The notes: generated by a model from the sequence alone, not told the origin. A stretch of DNA of 64,000 nt from Pseudomonas putida NBRC 14164 (GCF_000412675.1 NC_021505.1:5202501-5266500), one strand, 5' to 3'; numbered from the stretch's first letter, positions 43,971 to 52,929 are shown. Translations and numbers: made by a program.

Positions 43971-44046
43971 TGGTGGGTCGTGTAGGATTCGAACCTACGA
44001 CCAATTGGTTAAAAGCCAACTGCTCTACCAACTGAGCTAACGACCC
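43971..44046 (-). tRNA. tRNA-Lys (TTT), second copy
   Basis: The 76-base cloverleaf starts GGGTCGTTAGCTCAGTTGGT, has anticodon TTT in loop CTTTTAA, a T loop TTCGAAT and encoded CCA. It is identical to the copy at 44175-44250 and is last in the operon. Confidence 0.97.
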
Positions 44047-44051
44047 AAAAA

Positions 44052-44128
44052 TGGTCGGGGTGAGGGGATTCGAACTCCTGACATCCTGCTCCCAAAGCAG
44101 GCGCGCTACCGGACTGCGCTACACCCCG
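44052..44128 (-). tRNA. tRNA-Pro (TGG), second copy
   Basis: The 77-base gene starts CGGGGTGTAGCGCAGTCCGG, has anticodon TGG in the TTTGGGA loop region and encoded CCA. It is identical to the copy at 44257-44333 and lies five bases before tRNA-Lys. Confidence 0.97.
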
Positions 44129-44135
44129 GGTCTTT

Positions 44136-44168
44136 CAAAAAAAAGGGCATCTCTTGGAGATGCCCTTC
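44136..44168 (-). terminator. Internal terminator copy in the tRNA operon
   Basis: AAGGGCATCTC and GAGATGCCCTT pair with a short loop, with a run of eight T on the minus strand. It lies between the first Pro-Lys pair and the second, so it would attenuate expression of the promoter-distal pair. Confidence 0.8.
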
Positions 44169-44174
44169 TTTACA

Positions 44175-44250
44175 TGGTGGGTCGTGTAGGATTCGAACCT
44201 ACGACCAATTGGTTAAAAGCCAACTGCTCTACCAACTGAGCTAACGACCC
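44175..44250 (-). tRNA. tRNA-Lys (TTT), first copy
   Basis: The sequence is the same as the tRNA-Lys at 43971-44046, displaced by 204 bases. Anticodon TTT, with encoded CCA. Confidence 0.97.
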
Positions 44251-44256
44251 GGAAAA

Positions 44257-44333
44257 TGGTCGGGGTGAGGGGATTCGAACTCCTGACATCCTGCTCCCAA
44301 AGCAGGCGCGCTACCGGACTGCGCTACACCCCG
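44257..44333 (-). tRNA. tRNA-Pro (TGG), first copy
   Basis: The sequence is the same as the tRNA-Pro at 44052-44128, displaced by 205 bases. Anticodon TGG, with encoded CCA. Confidence 0.97.
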
Positions 44334-44336
44334 AGA

Positions 44337-44412
44337 TGGCTCCGCGACCTGGACTCGAACCAGGGACCCAATGATTAACAGTCATTTGCTCTACCGACTG
44401 AGCTATCGCGGA
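44337..44412 (-). tRNA. tRNA-Asn (GTT)
   Basis: The 76-base cloverleaf starts TCCGCGATAGCTCAGTCGGT, has anticodon GTT in loop CTGTTAA and encoded CCA. It is the first gene of the operon, three bases from tRNA-Pro. Confidence 0.97.
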
Positions 44413-44514
44413 ACTGAACTTCGGTACAACTTACCGATTTGCTACTCCGAAGGCTGTGTTCGCTTCGGACTCTTTAGCTTCTTAGCTTTCGCTTTGTCGC
44501 TGCTGAGGCCGGCT

Positions 44515-44542
44515 ATTCTACATTCTTCGTTTTGCTTGTCAA
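44515..44542 (-). promoter_or_regulatory. Sigma-70 promoter of the tRNA operon
   Basis: On the minus strand TTGACA and TAGAAT are separated by 16 bases, a near-consensus pair, about 100 bases before tRNA-Asn. A G/C-rich discriminator follows, as expected for stringently controlled stable RNA. The 418-base gap to clpB otherwise holds AT-rich DNA, one REP copy and the clpB terminator. Confidence 0.85.
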
Positions 44543-44730
44543 CCACTTTTTTTCATTCAACTTACTGATTTGTAAGTTGTTTTGCGGTCACCGATGTTGC
44601 TGGTGATTCGCTTAGTGCCTGACAACGCGGCGTATATTAGGGTCACTCGAATTTTGATGCAAGCAAAAATTTCAAAAATTTCAGCAAGTTATCCTGGATT
44701 CCCCGGAAGCCCCGGTTTTACTGGGCTGTG

Positions 44731-44766
44731 CCGGCCTCTTCGCGGGTAAACCCGCTGCCACAGGGG
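44731..44766. repeat. Single REP element
   Basis: One CTTCGCGGGTAAACCCGCTGCCACAGG element lies between the tRNA promoter and the clpB terminator. Confidence 0.7.
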
Positions 44767-44788
44767 CCCCACAGCGCCTGGGAGAAAG

Positions 44789-44816
44789 CAAAAAAAAGCC
44801 CCGCAAAAGCGGGGCT
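44789..44816 (-). terminator. Intrinsic terminator after clpB
   Basis: AGCCCCGC and GCGGGGCT pair over an AAAA loop (written on plus), followed on the minus strand by eight T. It lies 15 bases past the clpB stop codon. Confidence 0.92.
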
Positions 44817-44830
44817 CATGGTGAAACACA

Positions 44831-47395
44831 TTACCCAAAGACGATTTCGTCGCCTTCCACTGTGGCGGTAATCGACGTACCCGGCACAAACTGGCCAGCC
44901 AAGATCAGCTGCGCCAGCGGGTTTTCGATCCACCGCTGGATAGCCCGCTTCAGCGGCCGTGCGCCGTACACAGGGTCGTAACCCACGGCAATCAGCTTGT
45001 CCAACGCTTCCGGGCTCAGGCTCAACGACAGTTCGCGCTCCAGCAGACGGCTGCGCAGGCGGCCCAGCTGGATCTCGGTAATGCCGGCGATCTGCTCGCG
45101 GCCCAGTGGCTCGAACACCACCACTTCGTCGATACGGTTGATGAACTCCGGACGGAAATGCGCGCCCACTGCATCCATCACCGCCGCACGCTGTGCCTCG
45201 CGGTCGCCTACCAGCTCCTGGATCTGTGCCGAGCCCAGGTTGGAGGTCATCACGATCACCGTGTTGCGGAAGTCCACGGTGCGCCCGTGGCTGTCGGTCA
45301 GGCGGCCGTCTTCCAGCACCTGCAGCAGCACGTTGAACACATCCGGGTGGGCTTTCTCCACCTCATCCAGCAGCACCACCGAGTATGGCTTGCGCCGTAC
45401 GGCCTCGGTCAGGTAACCGCCCTCTTCATACCCTACATACCCTGGTGGTGCACCGATCAGGCGAGCCACAGAGTGTTTCTCCATGAACTCGGACATGTCG
45501 ATGCGCACCATCGCCTCTTCGGTGTCGAACAGGAACTCGGCCAGCGCCTTGCACAGCTCGGTCTTGCCCACACCGGTGGGGCCGAGGAACAGGAACGAAC
45601 CGCTTGGCCGGCTCGGGTCGGACAGCCCTGCACGCGAGCGGCGCACGGCGTTGGCCACGGCGGTTACCGCCTCGTTCTGGCCGATTACGCGCTGGTGCAG
45701 CAGCGCTTCCATTTTCAGCAGCTTCTCGCGCTCGCCTTCCAGCATCTTGGACACAGGGATGCCGGTCCACTTCGACACCACTTCGGCAATTTCTTCCTCG
45801 GTTACCTTGTTGCGCAGCAACTGGTTTTCGGTCTTGCCGTGCTGGTCGACCATCTGCAGGCTGCGCTCCAGGTCGGGGATTACCCCGTACTGCAGCTCGG
45901 CCATGCGGCTCAGGTCACCTTTGCGGCGGGCGGCTTCCAGCTCCTGGCGGGCTTGTTCGATCTTTTGCTGGATCTGCGCAGAGCCCTGCACTTCGGCCTT
46001 TTCCGATGCCCAGATTTCTTCCAGGTCGGAATATTCACGCTCCAACCGCTCGATTTCTTCGGTCAGCTTCTCGAGGCGTTTTTTCGCCGCTTCGTCTTCT
46101 TCCTTCTTCAGCGCCTGCGATTCCACCTTCAACTGGATCAGGCGGCGATCAAGGCGGTCGAGCACTTCCGGCTTGGAGTCGATCTCCATGCGGATGCGGC
46201 TGGCCGCTTCGTCAATCAGGTCAATCGCCTTGTCCGGCAGCTGGCGGTCAGTGATATAGCGGTGGCTGAGCTTGGCGGCTGCGATAATGGCACCGTCGGT
46301 GATGGCCACCTTGTGGTGCACTTCATAGCGCTCTTTCAGGCCACGCAGAATCGCGATGGTGTCCTCCTCGCTCGGCTCCTCTACCAGCACCTTCTGGAAG
46401 CGGCGCTCCAGGGCGGCGTCCTTCTCGATGTACTGGCGGTACTCGTTCAGCGTGGTGGCGCCGACGCAGTGCAGCTCGCCGCGCGCCAAGGCTGGCTTGA
46501 GCATGTTGCCGGCATCCATGGCGCCTTCGCCTTTACCGGCGCCGACCATGGTGTGCAGTTCATCGATGAACAGGATGATCTGGCCTTCCTGCTTGGACAG
46601 CTCGTTCAAAAGCGATTTGAGGCGCTCTTCGAACTCGCCGCGGTACTTGGCACCGGCAATCAGCGCGCCCATGTCCAGCGCCAGCAGGCGCTTGCCCTTG
46701 AGGCCATCAGGCACTTCACCATTGATGATGCGCTGGGCCAAGCCTTCGGCGATGGCGGTTTTACCCACACCGGGCTCACCGATCAACACCGGGTTGTTCT
46801 TGGTACGGCGTTGCAGCACCTGCACGGTACGGCGGATTTCATCGTCACGGCCAATCACCGGGTCCAGCTTGCCTTCTTCGGCACGCTTGGTGAGGTCGAC
46901 GGTGTACTTGTCCAGCGCCTGGCGCGACTCTTCGGCGTTGGCATCATTCACTGCCGCGCCGCCACGCAGGTTGTTGATGGCGTTTTCCAGGGCTTTCTTG
47001 CTCACGCCCTGGCTCAGCAGCAGCTTGCCGAGCTTGCTGTTCTCGTCCATGGCAGCCAGCAACACCAGTTCGCTGGAAATGAACTGGTCGCCCTTCTGCT
47101 GGGCGAGGCGGTCGGCCTGGTTAAGCAGGCGTGCCAGATCCTGCGACATGTTCACGTCGCCGGTGGGGTTCTGGATTTTCGGTAGCTGGTCGAGCTCTTT
47201 CACCAGTGCCTGGCGCAGGCTGTTGATGTCGAAGCCAACCTGCATCAGCAGCGGCTTGATCGAACCGCCCTGCTGTTCAAGCAGTGCCTGCATCAGGTGC
47301 ACGGGCTCGATGGCTGGGTGGTCCATGCCAACGGCCAGGGATTGAGCATCGGATATTGCTAATTGTAGCTTGCTGGTCAAACGGTCTATTCGCAT
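44831..47395 (-). CDS. clpB: ATP-dependent disaggregase ClpB
   Basis: The 854-residue Hsp100 chaperone rescues aggregated proteins with DnaK. It has the N domain (1-140), first AAA+ domain with Walker A GEPGVGKTA near 206, a middle coiled coil (about 400-520) and a second AAA+ domain with GPTGVGKTE near 605. The pore loop KYRGEFEER is present. No ClpP-binding loop is expected. Start MRIDRLTSKLQLAISDAQSL with GGAAGGTAC upstream. A sigma-32 promoter is expected but I could not place one with confidence. Confidence 0.98.
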   Translation of the reverse strand: MRIDRLTSKLQLAISDAQSLAVGMDHPAIEPVHLMQALLEQQGGSIKPLLMQVGFDINSLRQALVKELDQLPKIQNPTGDVNMSQDLARLLNQADRLAQQKGDQFISSELVLLAAMDENSKLGKLLLSQGVSKKALENAINNLRGGAAVNDANAEESRQALDKYTVDLTKRAEEGKLDPVIGRDDEIRRTVQVLQRRTKNNPVLIGEPGVGKTAIAEGLAQRIINGEVPDGLKGKRLLALDMGALIAGAKYRGEFEERLKSLLNELSKQEGQIILFIDELHTMVGAGKGEGAMDAGNMLKPALARGELHCVGATTLNEYRQYIEKDAALERRFQKVLVEEPSEEDTIAILRGLKERYEVHHKVAITDGAIIAAAKLSHRYITDRQLPDKAIDLIDEAASRIRMEIDSKPEVLDRLDRRLIQLKVESQALKKEEDEAAKKRLEKLTEEIERLEREYSDLEEIWASEKAEVQGSAQIQQKIEQARQELEAARRKGDLSRMAELQYGVIPDLERSLQMVDQHGKTENQLLRNKVTEEEIAEVVSKWTGIPVSKMLEGEREKLLKMEALLHQRVIGQNEAVTAVANAVRRSRAGLSDPSRPSGSFLFLGPTGVGKTELCKALAEFLFDTEEAMVRIDMSEFMEKHSVARLIGAPPGYVGYEEGGYLTEAVRRKPYSVVLLDEVEKAHPDVFNVLLQVLEDGRLTDSHGRTVDFRNTVIVMTSNLGSAQIQELVGDREAQRAAVMDAVGAHFRPEFINRIDEVVVFEPLGREQIAGITEIQLGRLRSRLLERELSLSLSPEALDKLIAVGYDPVYGARPLKRAIQRWIENPLAQLILAGQFVPGTSITATVEGDEIVFG

Positions 47396-47547
47396 GGTGT
47401 ACCTTCCTTTAAAGGGCAGGTCGGAGCGATGGACAGCGCCTGTTTATGAAGAAACCTGCCTGAGATGACCTTATAGATAAGGCTGATTCTGGAAGATTCA
47501 AGCGTAGCGGGGTTGACCGAAGTCAACCTGTTGGATTAACGGAGGCC

Positions 47548-47640
47548 ATTCGCGGGCATGCCCGCTCCCACAGGTACACCAACAGTTTCAAAAGGTGTGG
47601 ATTCCTTGTGGGAGCGGGCGAGCCAGCGAAGAGGCCAGTA
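47548..47640. repeat. REP pair between clpB and pgeF
   Basis: TTCGCGGGCATGCCCGCTCCCACAGG and TGTGGGAGCGGGCGAGCCAGCGAAG are inverted copies, 30 bases apart. They lie just beyond the pgeF stop codon. Confidence 0.8.
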
Positions 47641-47644
47641 CAGG

Positions 47645-48385
47645 CTAGCGGGGTTGCAGCCACACCAGTGATGCAAACCGCCCACCCTGCGGGGTACGGC
47701 GATAGGAGAAGAACCGAGCATCACTTACCGTGCACAAGCCGCCGCCATACACGGCAGTTACGCCACGGGCAGCCAGACGAATGCGCGCCAGCTCGTAGAT
47801 ATCCGCCATCAGCTTGCCTGGCCGTTCGCCCTCGACGAATGCCCGAGCGGCTTGCGGGTGCACGGCGGTAAAGGCATCACGCACTTCCAGCCCCACTTCG
47901 AAAGCCTGTGGGCCAATGGCCGGCCCCAACCACACCAGCACTTCTTCAGGCGGCAGTGCCAGGCGGTCCAAGGTGGCTTCCAGCACGCCGCCCGCCAACC
48001 CGCGCCAGCCCGCATGCGCCGCCGCCACGCGGGTACCGGCCCGGTCGCAGAACAGCGCAGGCAGGCAATCGGCGGTCATCACGGTACAGGCAATGCCAGG
48101 CTGGTCGGTCCAGCTGGCGTCGGCCTCGGCCACCACGGCCGGGTCGGCATCCGCCACCACCAGCCCATGCACCTGCTTGAGCCAGGCCGGCTGGATGGCG
48201 AACGTGTCGCTGAGGCGACGGCGGTTCTCGGCAACGGCAGCAGGGTCATCCCCTACGTGGTCGCCAAGGTTGAAGGTTTCGTAGGGCGGCAGGCTGACGC
48301 CGCCCTGACGGGTGGTGACACAGGCGCGAACCGAGGCCGGGGCCGGCCAGTCGGGAAACAGCAGCGACTGCGTCAGGCCACTCAT
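47645..48385 (-). CDS. pgeF: Purine nucleoside phosphorylase / peptidoglycan editing factor PgeF (YfiH)
   Basis: The 246-residue multicopper-oxidase-fold protein has the conserved zinc ligands in LKQVHGLVVAD, MTADCLPALFCD and AAHAGWRGLAGG. Family members remove wrong residues from peptidoglycan precursors and have purine nucleoside phosphorylase activity. Its start overlaps the rluD stop codon by four bases (ATGA), so the two are translationally coupled. The rluD-pgeF(-clpB) order is standard in gammaproteobacteria. Confidence 0.95.
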   Translation of the reverse strand: MSGLTQSLLFPDWPAPASVRACVTTRQGGVSLPPYETFNLGDHVGDDPAAVAENRRRLSDTFAIQPAWLKQVHGLVVADADPAVVAEADASWTDQPGIACTVMTADCLPALFCDRAGTRVAAAHAGWRGLAGGVLEATLDRLALPPEEVLVWLGPAIGPQAFEVGLEVRDAFTAVHPQAARAFVEGERPGKLMADIYELARIRLAARGVTAVYGGGLCTVSDARFFSYRRTPQGGRFASLVWLQPR

Positions 48386-49344
48386 CCGATAAAGCTCTCG
48401 CGGTCTTCGCTCAGCAGCGACAGCAACCAGAGGAAGTCATCGGGCAGTGGCGATTCCCACTTCATGATTTCACCGGTGATCGGGTGAGCCAATGCCAGGA
48501 AGCGCGCATGCAGCGCCTGGCGCGGGAAGGTTTTCACCGCCTCGACCATGGTCGGGCTGGCAGCCGGTGGAATGCGGAAGCGCCCACCGTACGTCTGGTC
48601 ACCGACCAGCGGGAAGCCAACGTGGGCCATGTGCACACGAATCTGGTGGGTACGGCCGGTTTCCAGCTTTACCCGCACGTGGGTGTGCGAGCGGAAGCGC
48701 TTGAGCACGCGGTAGTGGCTGACCGCCGGCTTGCCGCCGTCGGTGACTGCCATGCGCTGGCGCATGCCGCCGTGGCGGCCGATCGGGGCATCGATCTTGC
48801 CACCGGAAGTGACCACGCCGATCACGATGCATTCATAAATGCGGCTGACCTTGCGCGCCTGCATCTGCTCGACCAGCCTGGTCTGCGCCTGCAAGGTCTT
48901 GGCCACCACCATCAAGCCGGTGGTGTCTTTATCCAGCCGGTGAACGATACCGGCGCGCGGTACGTTGACGATGTCTGGCACGTGGTGCAGCAGCGCATTG
49001 AGCAGCGTACCACTGGCATGACCGGCAGCCGGGTGCACAACCAGCCCGGCAGGCTTGTTGATTACCATGATATGGTCGTCTTCGTAGACGATATCCAGTT
49101 CGATATCTTCAGGGATCCACTCGCCCTGGGCCTCTTGTTCGGCCTGCAGTGCTAGCAGCGAGCCACCATAGACGGTGTCTCGAGGGCGCACAACGGCGCC
49201 ATCGACCGTCAAGCGGCCCTCTTTGATCCACGAAGTAAGCCGCGAACGCGAGTACTCAGCGAACAATTGGGCGGCGACCTGGTCGAGGCGTTGGCCGCCC
49301 AGTTCGGACGGTACCTCTGCGCTAAGTTGAATGATCTCGGACAT
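48382..49344 (-). CDS. rluD: 23S rRNA pseudouridine synthase RluD
   Basis: The 320-residue enzyme makes pseudouridines at helix 69 (positions 1911, 1915, 1917 in E. coli). An S4 domain at the N-terminus (QRLDQVAAQLFAEYSRSRLT) precedes the catalytic motif GIVHRLDKDTTGLMV with its aspartate. The frame is open far upstream to 50400, opposite bamD, but MSEIIQLSAEVPSELGGQRL is the family start and divergence from bamD sets the limit. Confidence 0.96.
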   Translation of the reverse strand: MSEIIQLSAEVPSELGGQRLDQVAAQLFAEYSRSRLTSWIKEGRLTVDGAVVRPRDTVYGGSLLALQAEQEAQGEWIPEDIELDIVYEDDHIMVINKPAGLVVHPAAGHASGTLLNALLHHVPDIVNVPRAGIVHRLDKDTTGLMVVAKTLQAQTRLVEQMQARKVSRIYECIVIGVVTSGGKIDAPIGRHGGMRQRMAVTDGGKPAVSHYRVLKRFRSHTHVRVKLETGRTHQIRVHMAHVGFPLVGDQTYGGRFRIPPAASPTMVEAVKTFPRQALHARFLALAHPITGEIMKWESPLPDDFLWLLSLLSEDRESFIG

Positions 49345-49491
49345 GCTCGATTCGGCGGGCGCACAGCCTTTGGTTTCGGCTGCGAGCTTGTGGTTAAATA
49401 CGGCTTCTTTTGTCCCGGGGTTGGCCGGGGCGCTCATCATAACAGGACGGCACCGCCCAAGACAGCGGCCGTCAAAGGGACGCAAGCCGCC

Positions 49492-50511
49492 ATGCAAGTG
49501 AAACACCTGCTGCTGATCGCCATCCTCGGGCTTACCGCGGCCTGTTCCTCTAATAAAGAGGTCATTGACGAGAACCTCAGCGAAGCCGAGCTGTACCAGC
49601 AGGCGCAAGCTGACCTGGACAACTCCAGCTACACCAGCGCCGTGAACAAGCTCAAGGCCCTGGAGTCGCGCTACCCGTTCGGTCGCTATGCCGACCAGGC
49701 GCAGCTCGAGCTGATCTACGCCAACTACAAGAACTCCGAGCCCGAGGCTGCCAAGTCGGCCGCCGAGCGCTTCATCCGCCTGCACCCGCAGCACCCGAAC
49801 GTCGACTACGCCTATTACCTCAAAGGCCTGACCTCGTTCGACCAGGACCGTGGCCTGCTGGCGCGCTTCCTGCCGCTGGACATGACCAAGCGTGACCCGG
49901 GTGCCGCCCGCGACTCGTACAACGAGTTCGCCCAGCTGACCAGCCGCTTCCCCAACAGCCGCTACTCGCCCGACGCCAAGCAGCGCATGATCTACCTGCG
50001 CAACCTGCTGGCCTCGTATGAAATTCATGTGGCCGACTACTACCTGAGCCGCCAGGCCTATGTGGCCGCCGCCAACCGTGGCCGCTACGTGGTAGAAAAC
50101 TTCCAGGAAACCCCATCGGTCGGCGACGGCCTGGCGGTGATGGTCGAGTCGTACCAGAAGATGCACCTGGACGAACTGGCCGCCAGCAGCCTGGAAACCC
50201 TCAAGCTCAACTACCCGGACCACCCGAGCCTGGCCGATGGCGAGTTCCAGCCCAAGCAGACCGAGTCTGACGGGCGCGGCTGGCTGTCCAAGGCCACACT
50301 GGGCCTGATCGAAACCGATACGCCGCTGCCGCCGGGCGAAACCCGCGCCAACCAGGACGTGGTCAAGCAGTTCCAGGACGCGCGTGACGAGATGCCGCAA
50401 GAGCTGCTACCGAAAGACGAAAACGGCGATCCGATCGTGCCGGAAGGCCCGAAAGAAGCCGAAAAAGACCGTTCCTGGTTCAGCTACATGACCTTTGGTC
50501 TGTTCGACTGA
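49492..50511 (+). CDS. bamD: Outer-membrane assembly lipoprotein BamD
   Basis: The 339-residue lipoprotein has the lipobox LTAAC, lipidated at Cys18, and TPR repeats (SEAELYQQAQADLDNSSYTS, FGRYADQAQLELIYANYKNS). It is an essential part of the BAM complex for outer-membrane barrels. The C-terminal extension after about 245 is acidic and longer than in E. coli (245 residues), as in other Pseudomonas. It is divergent from rluD. The frame is open to 49267, but the lipoprotein signal sets the start. Confidence 0.96.
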   Translation: MQVKHLLLIAILGLTAACSSNKEVIDENLSEAELYQQAQADLDNSSYTSAVNKLKALESRYPFGRYADQAQLELIYANYKNSEPEAAKSAAERFIRLHPQHPNVDYAYYLKGLTSFDQDRGLLARFLPLDMTKRDPGAARDSYNEFAQLTSRFPNSRYSPDAKQRMIYLRNLLASYEIHVADYYLSRQAYVAAANRGRYVVENFQETPSVGDGLAVMVESYQKMHLDELAASSLETLKLNYPDHPSLADGEFQPKQTESDGRGWLSKATLGLIETDTPLPPGETRANQDVVKQFQDARDEMPQELLPKDENGDPIVPEGPKEAEKDRSWFSYMTFGLFD

Positions 50512-50527
50512 CACACAGCGGTAAATG

Positions 50528-50557
50528 AAAGGGAGGCCTTGGGCCTCCCTTTTTTAT
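50528..50557 (+). terminator. Intrinsic terminator after bamD
   Basis: AAGGGAGGCC and GGCCTCCCTT form a perfect stem with a short loop and a T run, 17 bases past the bamD stop codon. Confidence 0.93.
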
Positions 50558-50605
50558 TGGCCGCGCCCTAGACTGTCAGCTTCTTCAATCGACAAGCTGG
50601 ACACC

Positions 50606-50836
50606 ATGGTTCGCCTACTTTTCTGGATCGCCCTGATCGCCGCCGCGTTCTGGCTGTGGCGCAAGTTCAAAGTCAGCCAACAGTCGCACCCCGAGGCGAA
50701 GCTGGATGCGCCCCTGCAGATGGTGCGCTGCGCCCATTGCGGTGTGCACCTGCCCAACGACCGGGCGCTGCAGCAGGGCAAAGAGTGGTATTGCAGCCAG
50801 GCGCACCTGCAACAGGGGCCTGGCCAACAAGGCTGA
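50606..50836 (+). CDS. PP0621 family protein
   Basis: The 76-residue protein has one N-terminal helix (RLLFWIALIAAAFWLWRKF). A zinc-ribbon-like part follows (MVRCAHCGVHLP..EWYCSQAH) with three cysteines and a histidine. It is named PP0621 after the P. putida gene, which I recall in this position after bamD. Its function is unknown. The ATG at 50606 follows a weak site; the frame is open to 50525 inside the bamD terminator. Confidence 0.88.
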   Translation: MVRLLFWIALIAAAFWLWRKFKVSQQSHPEAKLDAPLQMVRCAHCGVHLPNDRALQQGKEWYCSQAHLQQGPGQQG

Positions 50837-50845
50837 ACACCAAAC

Positions 50846-50888
50846 CGCGGCAGGAGCGGCCTTGCCTCGCGATAGGGCCGCGCCTACA
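50846..50888. repeat. Single REP-like element
   Basis: GCAGGAGCGGCCTTGCCTCGCG with a GGGCCGCGCC tail lies between the convergent PP0621-family gene and thiO. Confidence 0.65.
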
Positions 50889-50921
50889 AAGCATCGTGTA
50901 CTCTCTGTAGCCCCGGCGATC

Positions 50922-52019
50922 TCAACCCAGACGCCCTGCTGGTGCATACGGCGCCGGGTCGATGATTGGCTTGGCACCGGTCAACAAGTCGGTAAACAGC
51001 TGGCAGGAAGCCGGCGCCAGCACCAGCCCGTTGCGGTAGTGACCGCAGTTCAGCCACAACCCCTCGTACCCTGGCACCGGCCCGATGTAGGGAATACCCT
51101 CGGGCGAGCCCGGCCGCAACCCGGCCCAGTGCCCCACCACCGTGGCCCCTTCGAGCCCTGGCAGCAACTCCGCCGCCGATGCCTTCAGGCTTTCCAGTGC
51201 ATCTTCAGTCGGGGTCTTGTCGTACCCGGCATGCTCCAGCGTGCTGCCCACCAGAATGTGCCCATCCCGCCGCGGGATCGCATAGCGCCCCTTGGCCAGC
51301 ACCATGCTCGGCAAAAAGTCCTCGGCGCACTTGAACAGGATCATCTGGCCCTTCACCGGCTCTACCGGCAGTTCAAGGCCAAGGGTGCGCAGCAGGTCGC
51401 CACTCCACGCCCCGGCACTGAGCACCACCTCATCTGCCGCCAGTACGCCTTCGGCGGTCTGCACACCGGTGACGCGCCCGCCCTGCTGAACAAAGCCGGT
51501 GATCTGGCAGTTCTCTCGCAGGGTTACGTTGGGCAACGCCAGCAGCGCTGCCTTCAGCGATTTCACCAGGCGCGGGTTGCGCACGTTGGCTACACCGGCC
51601 ATGTAGATGGCGCGCTTGAAACCCGGGCCCAGCACCGGCACCGCGTCGTAGGCCGCCGAGATATCCACGGCACTGAGCGGCCGCTGCTCACGTTCGGCCC
51701 AAGCCAGCGCTTCGGCTTCGTCATCCAGGTCGAGCCAGTACAAACCCGTGGTGTGCACTTCGGGGTCGACGCCGGTGCTGGCGAACAAGCGCTCGCCCAG
51801 CTGTGGATAAAAGTCTTGCGACCAGTGCGCCAGGGCGGTGACTGCCGGGCTGTAGCGCCACGGGTACAGCGGCGAAACAATACCGCCGCCGGCCCACGAC
51901 GACTCACGGCCGACTTCGCCCTGATCACACACCACCACCTGCCCGACCTTGGCCGCCAGGTTGAACGCCGTCAGCAGGCCGATCACCCCGCCGCCGACCA
52001 CCACTACTTGCTTGCTCAT
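50922..52019 (-). CDS. thiO: Glycine oxidase ThiO
   Basis: The 365-residue FAD-dependent oxidase starts MSKQVVVVGGGVIGLLTAFN, a classic dinucleotide-binding motif. It has the DAO family late motif PYIGPVPGYEGLWLNCGHYR. It oxidises glycine to iminoglycine for thiazole synthesis in thiamine production. The frame runs to 52070, but the ATG at 52019 gives the canonical start. It lies downstream of the minor pilin genes on the same strand, which is not a functional link. Confidence 0.93.
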   Translation of the reverse strand: MSKQVVVVGGGVIGLLTAFNLAAKVGQVVVCDQGEVGRESSWAGGGIVSPLYPWRYSPAVTALAHWSQDFYPQLGERLFASTGVDPEVHTTGLYWLDLDDEAEALAWAEREQRPLSAVDISAAYDAVPVLGPGFKRAIYMAGVANVRNPRLVKSLKAALLALPNVTLRENCQITGFVQQGGRVTGVQTAEGVLAADEVVLSAGAWSGDLLRTLGLELPVEPVKGQMILFKCAEDFLPSMVLAKGRYAIPRRDGHILVGSTLEHAGYDKTPTEDALESLKASAAELLPGLEGATVVGHWAGLRPGSPEGIPYIGPVPGYEGLWLNCGHYRNGLVLAPASCQLFTDLLTGAKPIIDPAPYAPAGRLG

Positions 52020-52073
52020 CTGTCGATCCAACACCTGAAGTAAAACCGCGATGCACCGGGCATCATTCAACCT

Positions 52074-52463
52074 TCAGCTTCCCCAGCAGTGCTCGCTGCC
52101 GTCAACGGCACCGGGGTTGCGCTGCACACCGGCCTGGTCCAGCTGGAAGTCGCCACAGCCATCCTGCGCCATCAGCCCATGGGGCAGCCGCCGAGCGCGC
52201 AGCGTGAAGGAGTCGCTGTCGCGCAGGGCCTGCAAGCTGTAATAGCGGGTACCGTCGGGCAAGGCCGGGTCGCCCTCGGCATATTGGCCGGTGCGTACGC
52301 GGTGGCGCTCCAGGCGCAGGGCGGCATCATGCAGCAGGCCAACCACTTCGCTGCGTGCGGCTCGCCGAAGCTGGTCGCTGTAACTGGGGTAGGCAATGGC
52401 TGCCAGAATGCCGGTCACGGCCAGCACAATCAACAACTCGATCAGGCTCAAGCCTTGCTGCAT
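52074..52463 (-). CDS. pilE: Type IV minor pilin PilE
   Basis: The 129-residue prepilin has the leader MQQG and N-terminal helix LSLIELLIVLAVTGILAAIA with Glu at +5. The body includes SDQLRRAARSEVVGLLHDAA and a C-terminal cysteine pair (DGCGDFQLD..EHCWGS). It primes pilus assembly with the other minor pilins. It starts two bases after pilX ends; pilY1, usually located between them, is missing. Confidence 0.9.
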   Translation of the reverse strand: MQQGLSLIELLIVLAVTGILAAIAYPSYSDQLRRAARSEVVGLLHDAALRLERHRVRTGQYAEGDPALPDGTRYYSLQALRDSDSFTLRARRLPHGLMAQDGCGDFQLDQAGVQRNPGAVDGSEHCWGS

Positions 52464-52464
52464 G

Positions 52465-52929
52465 TCAGTCTCCTCTCAGTCTTTGCCGCCAGGTGATGCG
52501 CCGGGTTGTGTCGCCGGCCACGGCGTAGACGGCCTCCAGCACATGCCGGGACTGGGTTTGCTTGCTGACGGCCGTTATCCGGAACAAGGTGACAAGCAGC
52601 TCATCCGGCATATGCGCAGCGCAGGTGCTCGTGCCCAGGTTCTGTACATGGAAGTAACCGCTCTGTGTGCCCTGCCACCGCCCGGCCAAATCGTGCGGTC
52701 GAGCTGGCGGCAAGCACGCGGTACACCGATCGGGAGGTGCCCGCTTGAGCTCACCCTCACCTGCTTGCAACGCGGCCTCGGCCTCTTCGAACGCCAGCAG
52801 ACCATCGCGCATGTAGCCAGCCATTCGCGTCTCCACCAAGGCCTCGCGCAGGCTCGAGGCCGACAACAAGCCGAGCAGCAAGCTCAGTACCAACGCCAAC
52901 AGCAGCACAACACCGCGTTGACGCTTCAT
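52465..52929 (-). CDS. pilX: Type IV minor pilin PilX
   Basis: The 154-residue protein has MKRQRGVVLLLALVLSLLLG, the PilX N-terminal pattern without the usual glutamate at +5, and RMAGYMRDGLLAFEEAEAAL after it. Four cysteines are spread through the body. Its start overlaps the pilW stop by four bases. Expected partner of PilV, PilW and PilE at the pilus tip. Confidence 0.87.
   Translation of the reverse strand: MKRQRGVVLLLALVLSLLLGLLSASSLREALVETRMAGYMRDGLLAFEEAEAALQAGEGELKRAPPDRCTACLPPARPHDLAGRWQGTQSGYFHVQNLGTSTCAAHMPDELLVTLFRITAVSKQTQSRHVLEAVYAVAGDTTRRITWRQRLRGD

Noticed and set aside
43764..44413. Possible CRISPR array in the repeated segment
   Set aside because: The repeats are two copies of tRNA genes and terminators plus REP elements, not short direct repeats with unique spacers; no cas genes are present.
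48382..50400. Extension of the rluD frame to 672 codons
   Set aside because: The added part lies antisense to bamD and has no ribosome-binding site or homologous sequence; RluD is complete from 49344.
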